42,935 nt of DNA from Chloroflexota bacterium (lineage in GTDB: Bacteria; Chloroflexota; Dehalococcoidia; UBA2979), in the NCBI GenBank assembly GCA_947479915.1, contig CANKAU010000018.1:1-42935 (forward strand). The letters run 5' to 3'. This document shows, in pieces, positions 24,734 to 32,304 of this stretch; the first letter of the stretch is position 1; each line of letters opens with the position of its first letter. The notes beneath the pieces are model-generated. The model was not told the DNA's origin. It did no database searches and was given only the letters and a program-made list of their open reading frames with translations. Both the position numbers and the translations under genes were made by a program.

Positions 24734-25090
24734 CTAGCCGCGACGCGCTTCCTTCACACGAGCCGCGCGGCCGGTGCGGCCACGCAGGTAGTACAGGCGG
24801 CTGCGGCGCACGCGGCCCTTGCGGGTCACGGCCACGGCCTCCAGGCGGGGGCTGTTGAAGGGGAACGTGCGCTCCACGCCGATGCCGGAGGCGATGCGGC
24901 GCACCGTGAAGTTGCCGGCCGGGCCGTTCTTCACGCGGATCACCACGCCCTCGAACGGCTGGAGGCGCTCGCGGTCGCCCTCGACCACACGGGCCTGGAC
25001 GCGAACGGTGTCGCCGGCCCCGAACTCGGGGAGCGCCGGCAGGTGTGCCGGGCGCGGCTGGGCGAGGTCAGTCAGGTTGATGGCAGCCAT
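24734..25090 (-). CDS. rplS: 50S ribosomal protein L19
   Basis: Large-subunit protein near the 30S-50S interface. The 118-residue protein shows the family core: [32 protein letters not shown] (about residues 24-55), [21 protein letters not shown], and [25 protein letters not shown]. Length is normal. The ATG at 25090 has GGGA about eight bases upstream. A TTG two codons earlier is possible but lacks conservation. It ends at a strong hairpin. It is separated from trmD by the SRPBCC gene, unlike the usual trmD-rplS adjacency. Confidence 0.97.
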   Translation of the reverse strand: MAAINLTDLAQPRPAHLPALPEFGAGDTVRVQARVVEGDRERLQPFEGVVIRVKNGPAGNFTVRRIASGIGVERTFPFNSPRLEAVAVTRKGRVRRSRLYYLRGRTGRAARVKEARRG

Positions 25091-25148
25091 GGTCAATTCC
25101 CGTCGGGATCGATAGATGACAGCGCGCCCGCCGGACGCGCGAACTCGA

Positions 25149-25154
25149 AGTCTA
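25149..25154 (-). promoter_or_regulatory. Putative -10 box for rplS
   Basis: TAGACT on the minus strand would give rplS a leader of about 50 bases. The hairpin at 25161-25189 lies directly upstream, between the SRPBCC gene and this box. Confidence 0.35.
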
Positions 25155-25160
25155 GCGAAC

Positions 25161-25189
25161 GAGGCCCCCTAGCGTCGAGGGGGTGCCTC
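25161..25189 (-). terminator. Hairpin between the SRPBCC gene and rplS
   Basis: GAGGCCCCCT (25161-25170) and AGGGGG plus GCCTC (25178-25189) pair as a 6-bp stem and an outer 4-bp stem with a 2-base bulge around a 7-base loop. It is 56 bases after the SRPBCC stop. Most likely a terminator; an rplS leader structure is the alternative. The rest of this 154-base gap is very GC-rich without clear sites. Confidence 0.5.
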
Positions 25190-25244
25190 GCACCCGGCCA
25201 CGCGGGCCCCCGGAGGGGCGCGGCCGGGCGCCGCAGTCCCCAGC

Positions 25245-25703
25245 CTACGCCATGCGGGCCAACTCGGCCTCGAGCCGATCGAGGTTCTCGTCGTTCGCGG
25301 TCGGGGCGAACTTCAGCACCTGGGCGCAATCCTGGGCGGACGCGAAGCGCTGGAGGATCGTGATCGCCGTCTGGTCGCCGCGATCCTCGAACGTCGCGAA
25401 CATCCGGAACTCCGGCCCGGACACGTGGTCGATGACCACCCGGTCCGCCGTCGCCTCCAGGAACACGCTCTGGTTGGGGAACTCGGCGCCATTCGGGCCG
25501 AGCATCTTGAAACGCCATGCCCCGCCAGGCCGAGGATCGAACTCCTCGAAGGCGTTCGTGAAGTCCTTCGGCCCCCACCAAGCGGCCAGGTGCTCCGCCT
25601 CGGTCCACGCGCGCAGCACGAGCTCACGCGGCGCGTCGAGGATCCGTGAGCGCTCGATCTCGCGCGCCGGGTCCGCTGTCATGAGCGGGTTGTCGTCGGT
25701 CAT
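25245..25703 (-). CDS. SRPBCC (AHSA1-like) family protein
   Basis: The 152-residue protein has the helix-grip fold expected of the AHSA1/CalC branch. Family features are RSRILDAPRELVLRAWTEAEHLAAWWGPKDFTNAFEEFDPRPGGAWRFKM (about residues 18-67), then FRMFATFEDRGDQTAITILQRF, and a C-terminal helix. Members bind small hydrophobic ligands or act as Hsp90-activator-like domains; the ligand here is unknown. The ATG at 25703 has AAGGGGGTG upstream. It lies 25 bases after trmD, so it is in the mogA-trmD operon, an unusual insertion between trmD and rplS. The 3' end is followed by a hairpin. Confidence 0.85.
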   Translation of the reverse strand: MTDDNPLMTADPAREIERSRILDAPRELVLRAWTEAEHLAAWWGPKDFTNAFEEFDPRPGGAWRFKMLGPNGAEFPNQSVFLEATADRVVIDHVSGPEFRMFATFEDRGDQTAITILQRFASAQDCAQVLKFAPTANDENLDRLEAELARMA

Positions 25704-25728
25704 CGAACACCCCCTTCGTGCCTGTTCG

Positions 25729-26472
25729 TTACTCCTGCTCCGCCAGCCACTTCCGCTCGGCAGGCGTCATCTCGACGCCCTCCAGCAGGTCGGGGCGCAG
25801 GTCGCGGGTGCGGAGCAGGCGCTGGCGCCGACGCCACTTGTCAACCTCGGCGTGGTTGCCGGACAGGAGGATGGGCGGCACCTCCCACTCGCGGTAGACC
25901 GGCGGGCGCGTGTACTGCGGGTACTCCAGCAGCCCGTCGTCGAACGACTCCTCCGTCAGCGACGCCTCGGATCCGAGGACGCCGGGGATGCGGCGGGCGA
26001 CGGCATCGATCACCACCATCGCCGGCAACTCTCCGCCCGACACCACGAAGTCGCCGATCGACACCTCGATGTCCACGATGTGCTCGCGCACACGCTCGTC
26101 GATGCCCTCGTAGCGGCCGCAGATGATCAGCATGCGCGGGATCTCGGCAAGCTCGTCCACCAGCGCGCGGGTCAGCGGGCGCCCCAGCGGCGACATGAAC
26201 ACCACCTTGGCCGGCGGCTCGGCCATCGGCTGGATTGCCTCGATCGCCTCGAAGATCGGCTCGGGCTTCATCACCATGCCGGCGCCCCCGCCGAACGGCG
26301 CGTCGTCCACCGTCTTGTGGCGGTCGTGCGCCCACTGGCGCAGATCGTGCGTCTGCACGTCGATGAGTCCCGCGGTGCGGGCGCGCGCCATCACCGACTG
26401 CTCGAACGGGCTCTCGAACATCGCGGGGAAGATCGTCAGCACATCGAAGCGGATCGAAGATGCCGGCGTCAT
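25729..26472 (-). CDS. trmD: tRNA (guanine-37-N1)-methyltransferase TrmD
   Basis: Knotted SAM methyltransferase that makes m1G37 next to the anticodon and prevents frameshifting. The 247-residue protein shows FDVLTIFPAMFESPF at the start and DDAPFGGGAGMVMKPEP (about residues 56-72). Knot motifs are ICGRYEGIDERV and IGDFVVSGGELPAMVVIDAVARRIPGV, followed by the linker PPILLSGNHAEVDKWRR. All are diagnostic. The ATG at 26472 overlaps the mogA stop by 4 bases. The usual partners rpsP and rimM are not adjacent in this genome, and a different gene separates it from rplS. Confidence 0.96.
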   Translation of the reverse strand: MTPASSIRFDVLTIFPAMFESPFEQSVMARARTAGLIDVQTHDLRQWAHDRHKTVDDAPFGGGAGMVMKPEPIFEAIEAIQPMAEPPAKVVFMSPLGRPLTRALVDELAEIPRMLIICGRYEGIDERVREHIVDIEVSIGDFVVSGGELPAMVVIDAVARRIPGVLGSEASLTEESFDDGLLEYPQYTRPPVYREWEVPPILLSGNHAEVDKWRRRQRLLRTRDLRPDLLEGVEMTPAERKWLAEQE

Positions 26473-26999
26473 GCGCCCGCCCCAGACGCCTCATCCTTCA
26501 GCTCCTCGTGCAGCGCGGCGACGTCCGCCGTGTCGCCCGCGAGCTGGTCGCAGGCGTGCTCGAGCACACCGAGGATCACGGCAAGGTTTTCGCGGGCGGC
26601 GCGCTCACTCCCCGGCAGGTTCACGATCAGCGTGCTCCCCCGCACCCCCACCACCCCGCGCGACAGCATCGCCGTCGGCACCACGGCGGTGCTCGCCGCG
26701 CGCATCGCCTCCTCCATGCCCGGCACCCGGTAGTCGATCGCGCGGAGCGTCGCCTGCGGCGTGTGGTCACGCGCCGTGAGGCCCGTGCCGCCTGCGGTCA
26801 GCACGAGGCGGATCCCGCGCTCCGACCAGCTCACTAGGCGCTCCTCGATGACGTCCTGATCGTCGGGGACGATCGCCCGCTCGGCGACCTCGAACCCCTC
26901 TGCGGCGAGCATCCCGGCGACGGCGGGGCCGGCGGTGTCCTCGCGCTCCCCGCGTGAGCCGAGGTCGCTGATGGTGAGCACGGCTGCGAGGTGGGGCAT
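26469..26999 (-). CDS. mogA: Molybdopterin adenylyltransferase (MogA/MoaB family)
   Basis: Predicted to adenylate molybdopterin before molybdate insertion. The 176-residue protein starts with AAVLTISDLGSRGEREDTAGP (about residues 5-25). The MPT-binding LVLTAGGTGLTARDHTPQAT lies at about 66-85. Next comes GMEEAMRAAS, then the STLIVNLPGSERAARENL segment typical of the family. The ATG at 26999 has GGAG six bases upstream. Longer frame extension upstream overlaps the mraZ promoter region and is not coding. It is coupled to trmD by ATGA and divergent from mraZ. MogA versus MoaB cannot be separated by sequence alone. Confidence 0.88.
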   Translation of the reverse strand: MPHLAAVLTISDLGSRGEREDTAGPAVAGMLAAEGFEVAERAIVPDDQDVIEERLVSWSERGIRLVLTAGGTGLTARDHTPQATLRAIDYRVPGMEEAMRAASTAVVPTAMLSRGVVGVRGSTLIVNLPGSERAARENLAVILGVLEHACDQLAGDTADVAALHEELKDEASGAGA

Positions 27000-27044
27000 G
27001 AGGCGCTCCGTTTCCGGTGACTGGGTGAGCCCGCGGGGGCCTCG

Positions 27045-27050
27045 ATCGTA
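27045..27050 (-). promoter_or_regulatory. Putative -10 box for mogA-trmD
   Basis: TACGAT on the minus strand would start transcription about 38 bases before the mogA ATG. It lies in the 173-base divergent region shared with mraZ. Confidence 0.35.
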
Positions 27051-27078
27051 TCGCGGGGAAATTTCGTGGGATGGGGTG

Positions 27079-27108
27079 TTGCGGGGCTGGACGGCCCGAT
27101 GGTAGAGT
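27079..27108 (+). promoter_or_regulatory. Putative dcw promoter (-35 TTGCGG, -10 TAGAGT)
   Basis: TTGCGG (27079-27084) and TAGAGT (27103-27108) are 18 bases apart, the best two-box promoter in the window. Transcription would start near 27115, about 58 bases before the mraZ start codon, just ahead of the MraZ-box pair. Confidence 0.5.
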
Positions 27109-27119
27109 TGGCAGCGTTG

Positions 27120-27134
27120 TGGGGGGAAATGGGA
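27120..27134 (+). promoter_or_regulatory. Putative MraZ operator (two TGGGN boxes)
   Basis: TGGGG (27120-27124), five bases, then TGGGA (27130-27134) match the known MraZ target: TGGGN repeats spaced by five bases. An imperfect TGGTA at 27100 is in phase. The boxes sit right after the predicted transcription start, a position suited to autorepression of the dcw cluster. Confidence 0.5.
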
Positions 27135-27172
27135 GAACTGCCCACCCCCAAAGCGATTCGAAGGTGGCCGGG

Positions 27173-27595
27173 GTGTTTTTCTTCGGAACCTTCGAACATT
27201 CCCTCGACGAACGCGGCCGGATAGCAATCCCCGCCCGCTACCGACCCGCGTTCGTCGATGGGGGAGTCCTGCGCCGCGGCCCCGAGGGGTGCGCCGAGCT
27301 CTACACCCAGGCCTCGTTCGATGAAGAAGTGCAACGCCGGCTCGGCAGCGAGAACGGCAACCGCCACACCACCGGCCGCCGAATCCGCCGCGCCTTCCTC
27401 CCCGACGCCTACGGCGTGGAACTGGACAAGCAGGGCCGCATCCTGGCCCCCTCCCAGATTCGCGACGAAGCCGGACTTGTGGGTAAGATATTGATCATCG
27501 GCTGTGGCGATTACCTAGAATTGTGGCATCCTGACCGTTGGGCGCAGGAGCGCGAACGGCTCGCCGCACTGGACGACGCCGACGAGGACGAATAG
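27173..27595 (+). CDS. mraZ: Transcriptional regulator MraZ
   Basis: Ring-forming DNA-binding protein with two SpoVT/AbrB-like repeats. It represses the dcw cluster in E. coli. The 140-residue protein has repeat 1, GTFEHSLDERGRIAIPARYRP (about residues 5-25), and repeat 2, DAYGVELDKQGRILAPSQIRDEAGL (about 78-102). These carry the paired D-R-G-R and D-x-QGR motifs. The C-terminus is acidic (DDADEDE). The start is GTG at 27173: AAGGTGG lies five bases upstream and FFFGTFEH matches family N-termini. The open frame upstream to 27071 covers the promoter and operator. Its stop abuts the rsmH ATG with no gap. Confidence 0.93.
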   Translation: MFFFGTFEHSLDERGRIAIPARYRPAFVDGGVLRRGPEGCAELYTQASFDEEVQRRLGSENGNRHTTGRRIRRAFLPDAYGVELDKQGRILAPSQIRDEAGLVGKILIIGCGDYLELWHPDRWAQERERLAALDDADEDE

Positions 27596-28549
27596 ATGAC
27601 GGCTGCTCCCCAGCACGAGCCGGTCATGCTCCCCGAGATCGTGGAGGCGCTCGCCGTGCGCCCCGGCGGCCGTTATGTCGACGCAACGCTCGGTCTCGGT
27701 GGTCACTCCTCGGCGATCGTCGCCGCGGCCCAGCCCGGCGGCCGTCTCCTTGGCATCGACCGTGACCCGAACGCGATCCGCATCGCCGGCGAACGACTCT
27801 CCTCTTATGGCGACGCCGTCGTGATCGCGCGCGGCGAGTTCGCCGACATCGCGCCGATCTGCGACGAGCACGGCTTCCACCCGGTGGACGGCATCCTTTT
27901 CGACCTCGGTGTCTCGTCGATGCAGCTCGACATGCCGGGGCGCGGCTTCTCGTTCATGCGCGATGAGCCACTGGACATGCGCATGGACCCGGAGGGCGGC
28001 ATGACCGCCGCCGACATCGTGAACAGCTACGACGAGGCCCGCCTCGCCGCCCTGATCTGGGAGTACGGCGAGGAGCGCAACTCGCGCCGCATCGCGCGCG
28101 CCATCGTCGCCCGCCGCCCGCTGCACACCACCGCCGCCCTCGCGAACCTCGTCGAGGGTGTCGCGCGTCACGCGCCCGGCGGTCGAGGCGCGGAGCGCAT
28201 CCACCCCGCAACGCGCACCTTTCAGGCGCTCCGCATCGCGGTGAACGGTGAGATCGAGCAGATCGAACGCGCCCTCGTCGACGCCGAGGGGCTGCTCGGC
28301 CCCGGCGGCCGGATCGCCGTCATCTCGTTCCATTCGCTCGAGGATCGCGCGGTGAAGACGTTCTTCCGCGACCGCGCGCGCGACTGCATCTGCCCGCCTC
28401 GACAGCCCGTCTGCACCTGCGACCACCGCGCGACGCTGCGCGAGATCTCGCGCAAGGTGACGCGCCCCACCGACGACGAGGTCGCCCGCAACCCGCGCGC
28501 CCGTTCCGCCCGCCTTCGCGTGGCGGAGAACATCAAGGCGGCTGCGTAA
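27596..28549 (+). CDS. rsmH: 16S rRNA m4C1402 methyltransferase RsmH (MraW)
   Basis: Methylates N4 of C1402 in 16S rRNA, fine-tuning decoding. The 317-residue protein shows HEPVMLPEIVEAL (about residues 6-18), the SAM motif YVDATLGLGGHSSAI (about 26-40), GILFDLGVSSMQLD, GRGFSFMRDEPLDMRM, HPATRTFQALRIAVN and VISFHSLEDRAVK, all diagnostic. C-terminal cysteines (CICPPRQPVCTC) are typical. It starts immediately after mraZ. Its TAA overlaps the next ATG by one base. Confidence 0.96.
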   Translation: MTAAPQHEPVMLPEIVEALAVRPGGRYVDATLGLGGHSSAIVAAAQPGGRLLGIDRDPNAIRIAGERLSSYGDAVVIARGEFADIAPICDEHGFHPVDGILFDLGVSSMQLDMPGRGFSFMRDEPLDMRMDPEGGMTAADIVNSYDEARLAALIWEYGEERNSRRIARAIVARRPLHTTAALANLVEGVARHAPGGRGAERIHPATRTFQALRIAVNGEIEQIERALVDAEGLLGPGGRIAVISFHSLEDRAVKTFFRDRARDCICPPRQPVCTCDHRATLREISRKVTRPTDDEVARNPRARSARLRVAENIKAAA

Positions 28550-29067
28550 TGGCCAGCATCCCGCACGCCGCTCCGCCCCGCGTCTCACCGCAGCGCCCAT
28601 CCGCGCCGCTCCCCCGCACCGGTCAGCACCCGATGCCCGGTGCCGTCCGCCCGATGCCCGAAGGCTGGGGTGTGACGCGTCGCCGCATCTCACGGTTCAC
28701 CATCGCCTCGTTCGCGCTGCTCGCCGTCGGCGTCGTCGGCCTCGTGCAGGTGCTTCAAACCACCCACGTCGCCGCGACCGGGTACGAGGTGCGCGCGCTG
28801 GAGCGCGAGCAGCAGGACCTGGACGCTGACATCCGCTCGCTGGAGGCGCAGATCGCCTCCTCCTCCAACCTTGACCGCATCCAGAAGGACGCGACCACGC
28901 GGCTGGGGATGGTGCGCCCCGCGCAGAGCGTGCGAGTGAGCGAGGACGTCGCGGCGCCCGCGCTGGTGCCGCTGCCCCGCCGTTACGTGCCGACGCAGGA
29001 GCACCTCGATCCACCGGCGATCGCGTGGTGGGAGCGGGTGCTGGGAATCATCCCGGGCATGCACTAG
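28549..29067 (+). CDS. ftsL: FtsL-like bitopic division protein
   Basis: Identified by position and architecture rather than by strong sequence motifs. The 172-residue protein has a Pro-rich, basic cytoplasmic tail (residues 1-48), one membrane helix (about 50-70) and a coiled coil. The coiled coil (about 78-118, VRALEREQQDLDADIRSLEAQI) has heptad-like leucines. A short extracytoplasmic domain ends in WWERVLGIIPGMH. FtsL/DivIC-type proteins bridge FtsQ and FtsW-FtsI in the divisome. The cytoplasmic tail is longer than in E. coli FtsL. It overlaps rsmH by one base and is followed by an 85-base gap and ftsI. Confidence 0.8.
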   Translation: MASIPHAAPPRVSPQRPSAPLPRTGQHPMPGAVRPMPEGWGVTRRRISRFTIASFALLAVGVVGLVQVLQTTHVAATGYEVRALEREQQDLDADIRSLEAQIASSSNLDRIQKDATTRLGMVRPAQSVRVSEDVAAPALVPLPRRYVPTQEHLDPPAIAWWERVLGIIPGMH

Positions 29068-29152
29068 CCACCACCGGAGACCAGCGCCGAGGCGAGGCCT
29101 CGACGCACCGACCACCAGGGCGTGACGTCCACCGACGGGGAGGGACGGTTCG

Positions 29153-30901
29153 TTGACGAAGTCCCACTCCAATCACCTGACCTGGCGCCACTGGATCCTC
29201 GCGACGCTCGTCGTCGGGTCGTTCGCGGTTGTGCTGGTGCACCTCTACCGTGTGCAGGTCCTAGATCACGAGCAGTACATCAAGGAAGCCGCGATCACCC
29301 GCCAGGGCGCGGTCACCGTATCCGCCTCCCGCGGCGCGATCCTCGACGCGACGGGGTATCCCCTCGCGACGTCCGTGGACACGTGGGACGTCTACATCGA
29401 TCGCTTCCAGTGGCGCGACCACGCGAAAGCGCAGCAGGCCGCGATCGGGCTCGCGTCGTTCCTCAAGCGAGACGCCGGGCAGATTCTCGCGGAGGGCTTC
29501 GCGCAGCCGTCCGGCGACCTGCTGCTGCAGCGCAGCCTCTCGTATGACGACGGCCTCAAGCTCGACAAGCTCGACCTGTGGGGCATCCGCCTCGTGCGGT
29601 CATCCGTGCGCCTGTACCCGGAAGGCGACCTCGCCGGCCAGTTGATTGGCTACGTCGGTCGCGACGGCGCCGGCCTGTGGGGCGTCGAGGCCGACTTCGA
29701 CAGCATGCTGCGCGGCAAGGACGGCTGGCTCACCACCGAGCGCGACGCGCTCGGTCGCCCGATTGCCTTCAGCAAGCGCACCGAGCGCCCCGCCGTCGAG
29801 GGCGGCGAAGTACAGCTCACGATCGATCGCTTCATGCAGGCGATCACCGAGCGCGCGCTGGAGAGCGCGCTGGGCAAGTACGGGGCGAAGAGCGGCTCCA
29901 TCATCGTCATGAACCCGCGCACCGGCGCCGTCCTCGCGATGTCCTCGCGCCCCGGCGTGCAACTCTCCACCGTCAACCTGAACGACCAGAAGCTCGACGC
30001 GCTGGTGCGCAACCGCGCGATCACCGACCTCTACGAGCCGGGCTCGACGATGAAGACGATCACCGCCGCGATCGCCCTGGACAAGGGTCTCGTCACGCCG
30101 GAGAGCACCTACGTGGACACGGGCGCCGAGAAGATCGGCGGCTACACGATCAGCAACTGGGACTTCAGCGCGAATGGCCCCACCACGCTGCGCCAGTACC
30201 TGCAGAAGTCGCTGAACACCGGCTCCGTCTGGCTCGGCAAGAAGATGGGCCCGGACACGTTCTACCAGTACATCAAGGCGTTCGGCTTCGGCGAGGCGAC
30301 GCACGTGGGCCTCGCCGGTGAGGCTGAAGGCCAGTACCGCACGCCCGCCGACCAGAACTGGTACGAGGTCGACCTCGCGACGAACGCGTACGGTCAGGGC
30401 ATCGCGGTCACACCGCTGCAGATGCTCACCGCGATCAACAGCTTCGCGAACCAGGGCCGCCTCATGCGCCCCTACGTCGTCTCCAAGATCGTGACCGCGA
30501 ACTCCTCGCGCACCTTCGGCCCGGTCGAGGTGCGCCAGGTGGTGACGCCGCAGACCGCTGCGACCGTCCTCAAGCTGATGAACGACGTCGTCGATGGCGT
30601 GGACCTGCACGGCGCGAAGACGCCGGGCTACCACGTGGCCGGCAAGACCGGCACCACCCTCGTCTCCATCCCCACGGGCTACGACCTCGACTCCACGATC
30701 GCCTCGTTCGCCGGGTTCATCCCGTACGAGGACCCGCAGATCTCAGTGCTCATCAAGATCGACCAGCCCGGTGGCGGCCTGAACCTTGGTGGCCAGGTGG
30801 CCGCGCCGGTCTTCGAGTCCGTCGCCTCGCAGATCATGGACTACCTGCGCGTACCGCCCACGAACCCCGCCACGCTCCCCAAGCTGGCCGGCCGGCCATG
30901 A
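29153..30901 (+). CDS. ftsI: Septal peptidoglycan transpeptidase (penicillin-binding protein, FtsI-like)
   Basis: Class B penicillin-binding protein that cross-links septal peptidoglycan with FtsW. The 582-residue protein has an N-terminal membrane helix (about 13-31) and a dimerisation domain beginning SRGAILDATGYPLA. The transpeptidase domain has SxxK in EPGSTMKTI (about 296-304), SxN in SLNTGS and KTG in AGKTGTT (about 500-506). There is no C-terminal PASTA repeat. The start is TTG at 29153 with GGGGAGGG nine bases upstream. No in-frame ATG or GTG precedes the membrane helix. The stop overlaps murF by 4 bases; the usual murE is missing between them. Confidence 0.93.
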   Translation: MTKSHSNHLTWRHWILATLVVGSFAVVLVHLYRVQVLDHEQYIKEAAITRQGAVTVSASRGAILDATGYPLATSVDTWDVYIDRFQWRDHAKAQQAAIGLASFLKRDAGQILAEGFAQPSGDLLLQRSLSYDDGLKLDKLDLWGIRLVRSSVRLYPEGDLAGQLIGYVGRDGAGLWGVEADFDSMLRGKDGWLTTERDALGRPIAFSKRTERPAVEGGEVQLTIDRFMQAITERALESALGKYGAKSGSIIVMNPRTGAVLAMSSRPGVQLSTVNLNDQKLDALVRNRAITDLYEPGSTMKTITAAIALDKGLVTPESTYVDTGAEKIGGYTISNWDFSANGPTTLRQYLQKSLNTGSVWLGKKMGPDTFYQYIKAFGFGEATHVGLAGEAEGQYRTPADQNWYEVDLATNAYGQGIAVTPLQMLTAINSFANQGRLMRPYVVSKIVTANSSRTFGPVEVRQVVTPQTAATVLKLMNDVVDGVDLHGAKTPGYHVAGKTGTTLVSIPTGYDLDSTIASFAGFIPYEDPQISVLIKIDQPGGGLNLGGQVAAPVFESVASQIMDYLRVPPTNPATLPKLAGRP

Positions 30902-32304
30902 CCGCCCCCGTCCTGGATGCCGCATTCGTGACGACCGCCCTTGGCGGTCGCTTGCGCTCACGCGCCGGTCGCGCGTCGGACAGCACGAGGTTCACCGGCG
31001 CGGCGATCGACTCCCGCGCAGTGCAGCCCGGCGATCTCTTCGTCGCGCTACCCGGCGACCGCGTGGACGGCCACGACTATGCCGCGACCGCTGTCCGCGC
31101 CGGCGCGACCGGCTGCCTGCTGACCCGCGAGGTCGAGGACGTCGAAGACGCCGCGCTGTTCCTGGTCGACGACACGCTCGCCTCGCTACAGACCGTGGGC
31201 GCGGCGTGGCGCGCGGCGCTCGTGGACACGCAGGTCATTGGCATCACGGGCAGCGTGGGCAAGACGACGACGAAGGCGATCGTCGCGTCCGTGCTCGCCG
31301 CGAAGTACCGCGTGCAGGCGAATCCGCTCAACTACAACAACGAGGTCAGCGTGCCGCTGTGCCTCCTCGAGCTGCGCGCCGACACCGAGCGCGCGGTGAT
31401 CGAGCACGGGATGTACACCACGGGCGAGATCGCCCTGCTCTGCCGCTGGACGCGTCCGCGCATCGGCATCGTCCTCAACGTCGGGCCCACGCACCTCGAG
31501 CGCGCCGGCTCGCTCGACGCGATCACGCAGGCGAAGCGCGAGTTGGTCGAGGCACTCCCCGCCGACGGCGCCGCTGTGCTGAACATCGACGACGAACGCG
31601 TCCGCACCATGGCCGCGCACACCGCCGCGCGCGTGTGGTGGTTCGGCACGTCACCCGAGGCCCATGTCCGCGGCACTGAGGTCGCCTCGGAAGGCGCGCG
31701 CGGCTTCGACTTCACCCTGACCTACGACCGCGTGTCGCGACGCGTGCACGTGCCGCTGCCCGGCCGTCACCTGCTCTCCAACGTCCTCGCCGCGGCCGCC
31801 GCCGCGTTCGCGGACGGCCTGACCTTTGACGAGGTCGTCGAGGCGGTCGAGGCCCTCGACGTGCCGCTGCGGCTCAACGTCATCGAGATGCCCGATGGCA
31901 TCACGGTCCTGGACGACACCTACAACGCGCAGCCCTCATCGACGATCGCGGCGCTCGACCTGCTGGACGAGATGGCCGGTCGACACGTCGCGCTCCTCGG
32001 CGACATGCGCGAGCTGGGCGACGTGTCGCGCGCTGAGCACGAGCGCGTCGGTCGCCGCGCCGCGGAGGTCGTCGCACTGCTGGTCACGATCGGCGACGAG
32101 GCGCGCGCCCTCGGCGAGGCGGCCCGCGACGCCGGCCTGGCCGACGTCACGCACGTTGCAACGCGCGAGGAAGCCGTCGCGGCGCTGCGGGCGCGCATCG
32201 CTCCGGGCGACGTGGTGCTCATCAAGGGATCGCACGCGCTGGGACTGGAGCACGTCGTTGCCGACCTCGCCGGCCGGACCGCGGGCGAGGAGGCGAATCG
32301 ATGA
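30898..32304 (+). CDS. murF: UDP-MurNAc-tripeptide-D-Ala-D-Ala ligase MurF
   Basis: Adds the D-Ala-D-Ala dipeptide to the UDP-MurNAc tripeptide in the cytosol. The 468-residue Mur ligase has an N-terminal domain (DSRAVQPGDLFVALPGDRVDGHDY) and P-loop ITGSVGKTTTKAI (about residues 115-127). NYNNEVSVPLCLLEL follows, typical of MurF. LDDTYNAQPSSTIAALDLL is the MurF-specific DxYNANP-like motif, near residues 340-358. The GSHALGLE segment near the C-terminus is also typical. The P-loop has Val in place of the common Asn (GSNGKT), a minor change. Coupled by 4-base overlaps to ftsI and mraY. Assignment to MurF rather than MurE rests on the YNAxP motif. Confidence 0.94.
   Translation: MTAPVLDAAFVTTALGGRLRSRAGRASDSTRFTGAAIDSRAVQPGDLFVALPGDRVDGHDYAATAVRAGATGCLLTREVEDVEDAALFLVDDTLASLQTVGAAWRAALVDTQVIGITGSVGKTTTKAIVASVLAAKYRVQANPLNYNNEVSVPLCLLELRADTERAVIEHGMYTTGEIALLCRWTRPRIGIVLNVGPTHLERAGSLDAITQAKRELVEALPADGAAVLNIDDERVRTMAAHTAARVWWFGTSPEAHVRGTEVASEGARGFDFTLTYDRVSRRVHVPLPGRHLLSNVLAAAAAAFADGLTFDEVVEAVEALDVPLRLNVIEMPDGITVLDDTYNAQPSSTIAALDLLDEMAGRHVALLGDMRELGDVSRAEHERVGRRAAEVVALLVTIGDEARALGEAARDAGLADVTHVATREEAVAALRARIAPGDVVLIKGSHALGLEHVVADLAGRTAGEEANR

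Noticed and set aside
27071-27172. Longer N-terminus for MraZ
   Set aside because: The frame is open, but this DNA carries the promoter and TGGGN boxes. MraZ family proteins start at the FFGTFEH segment.
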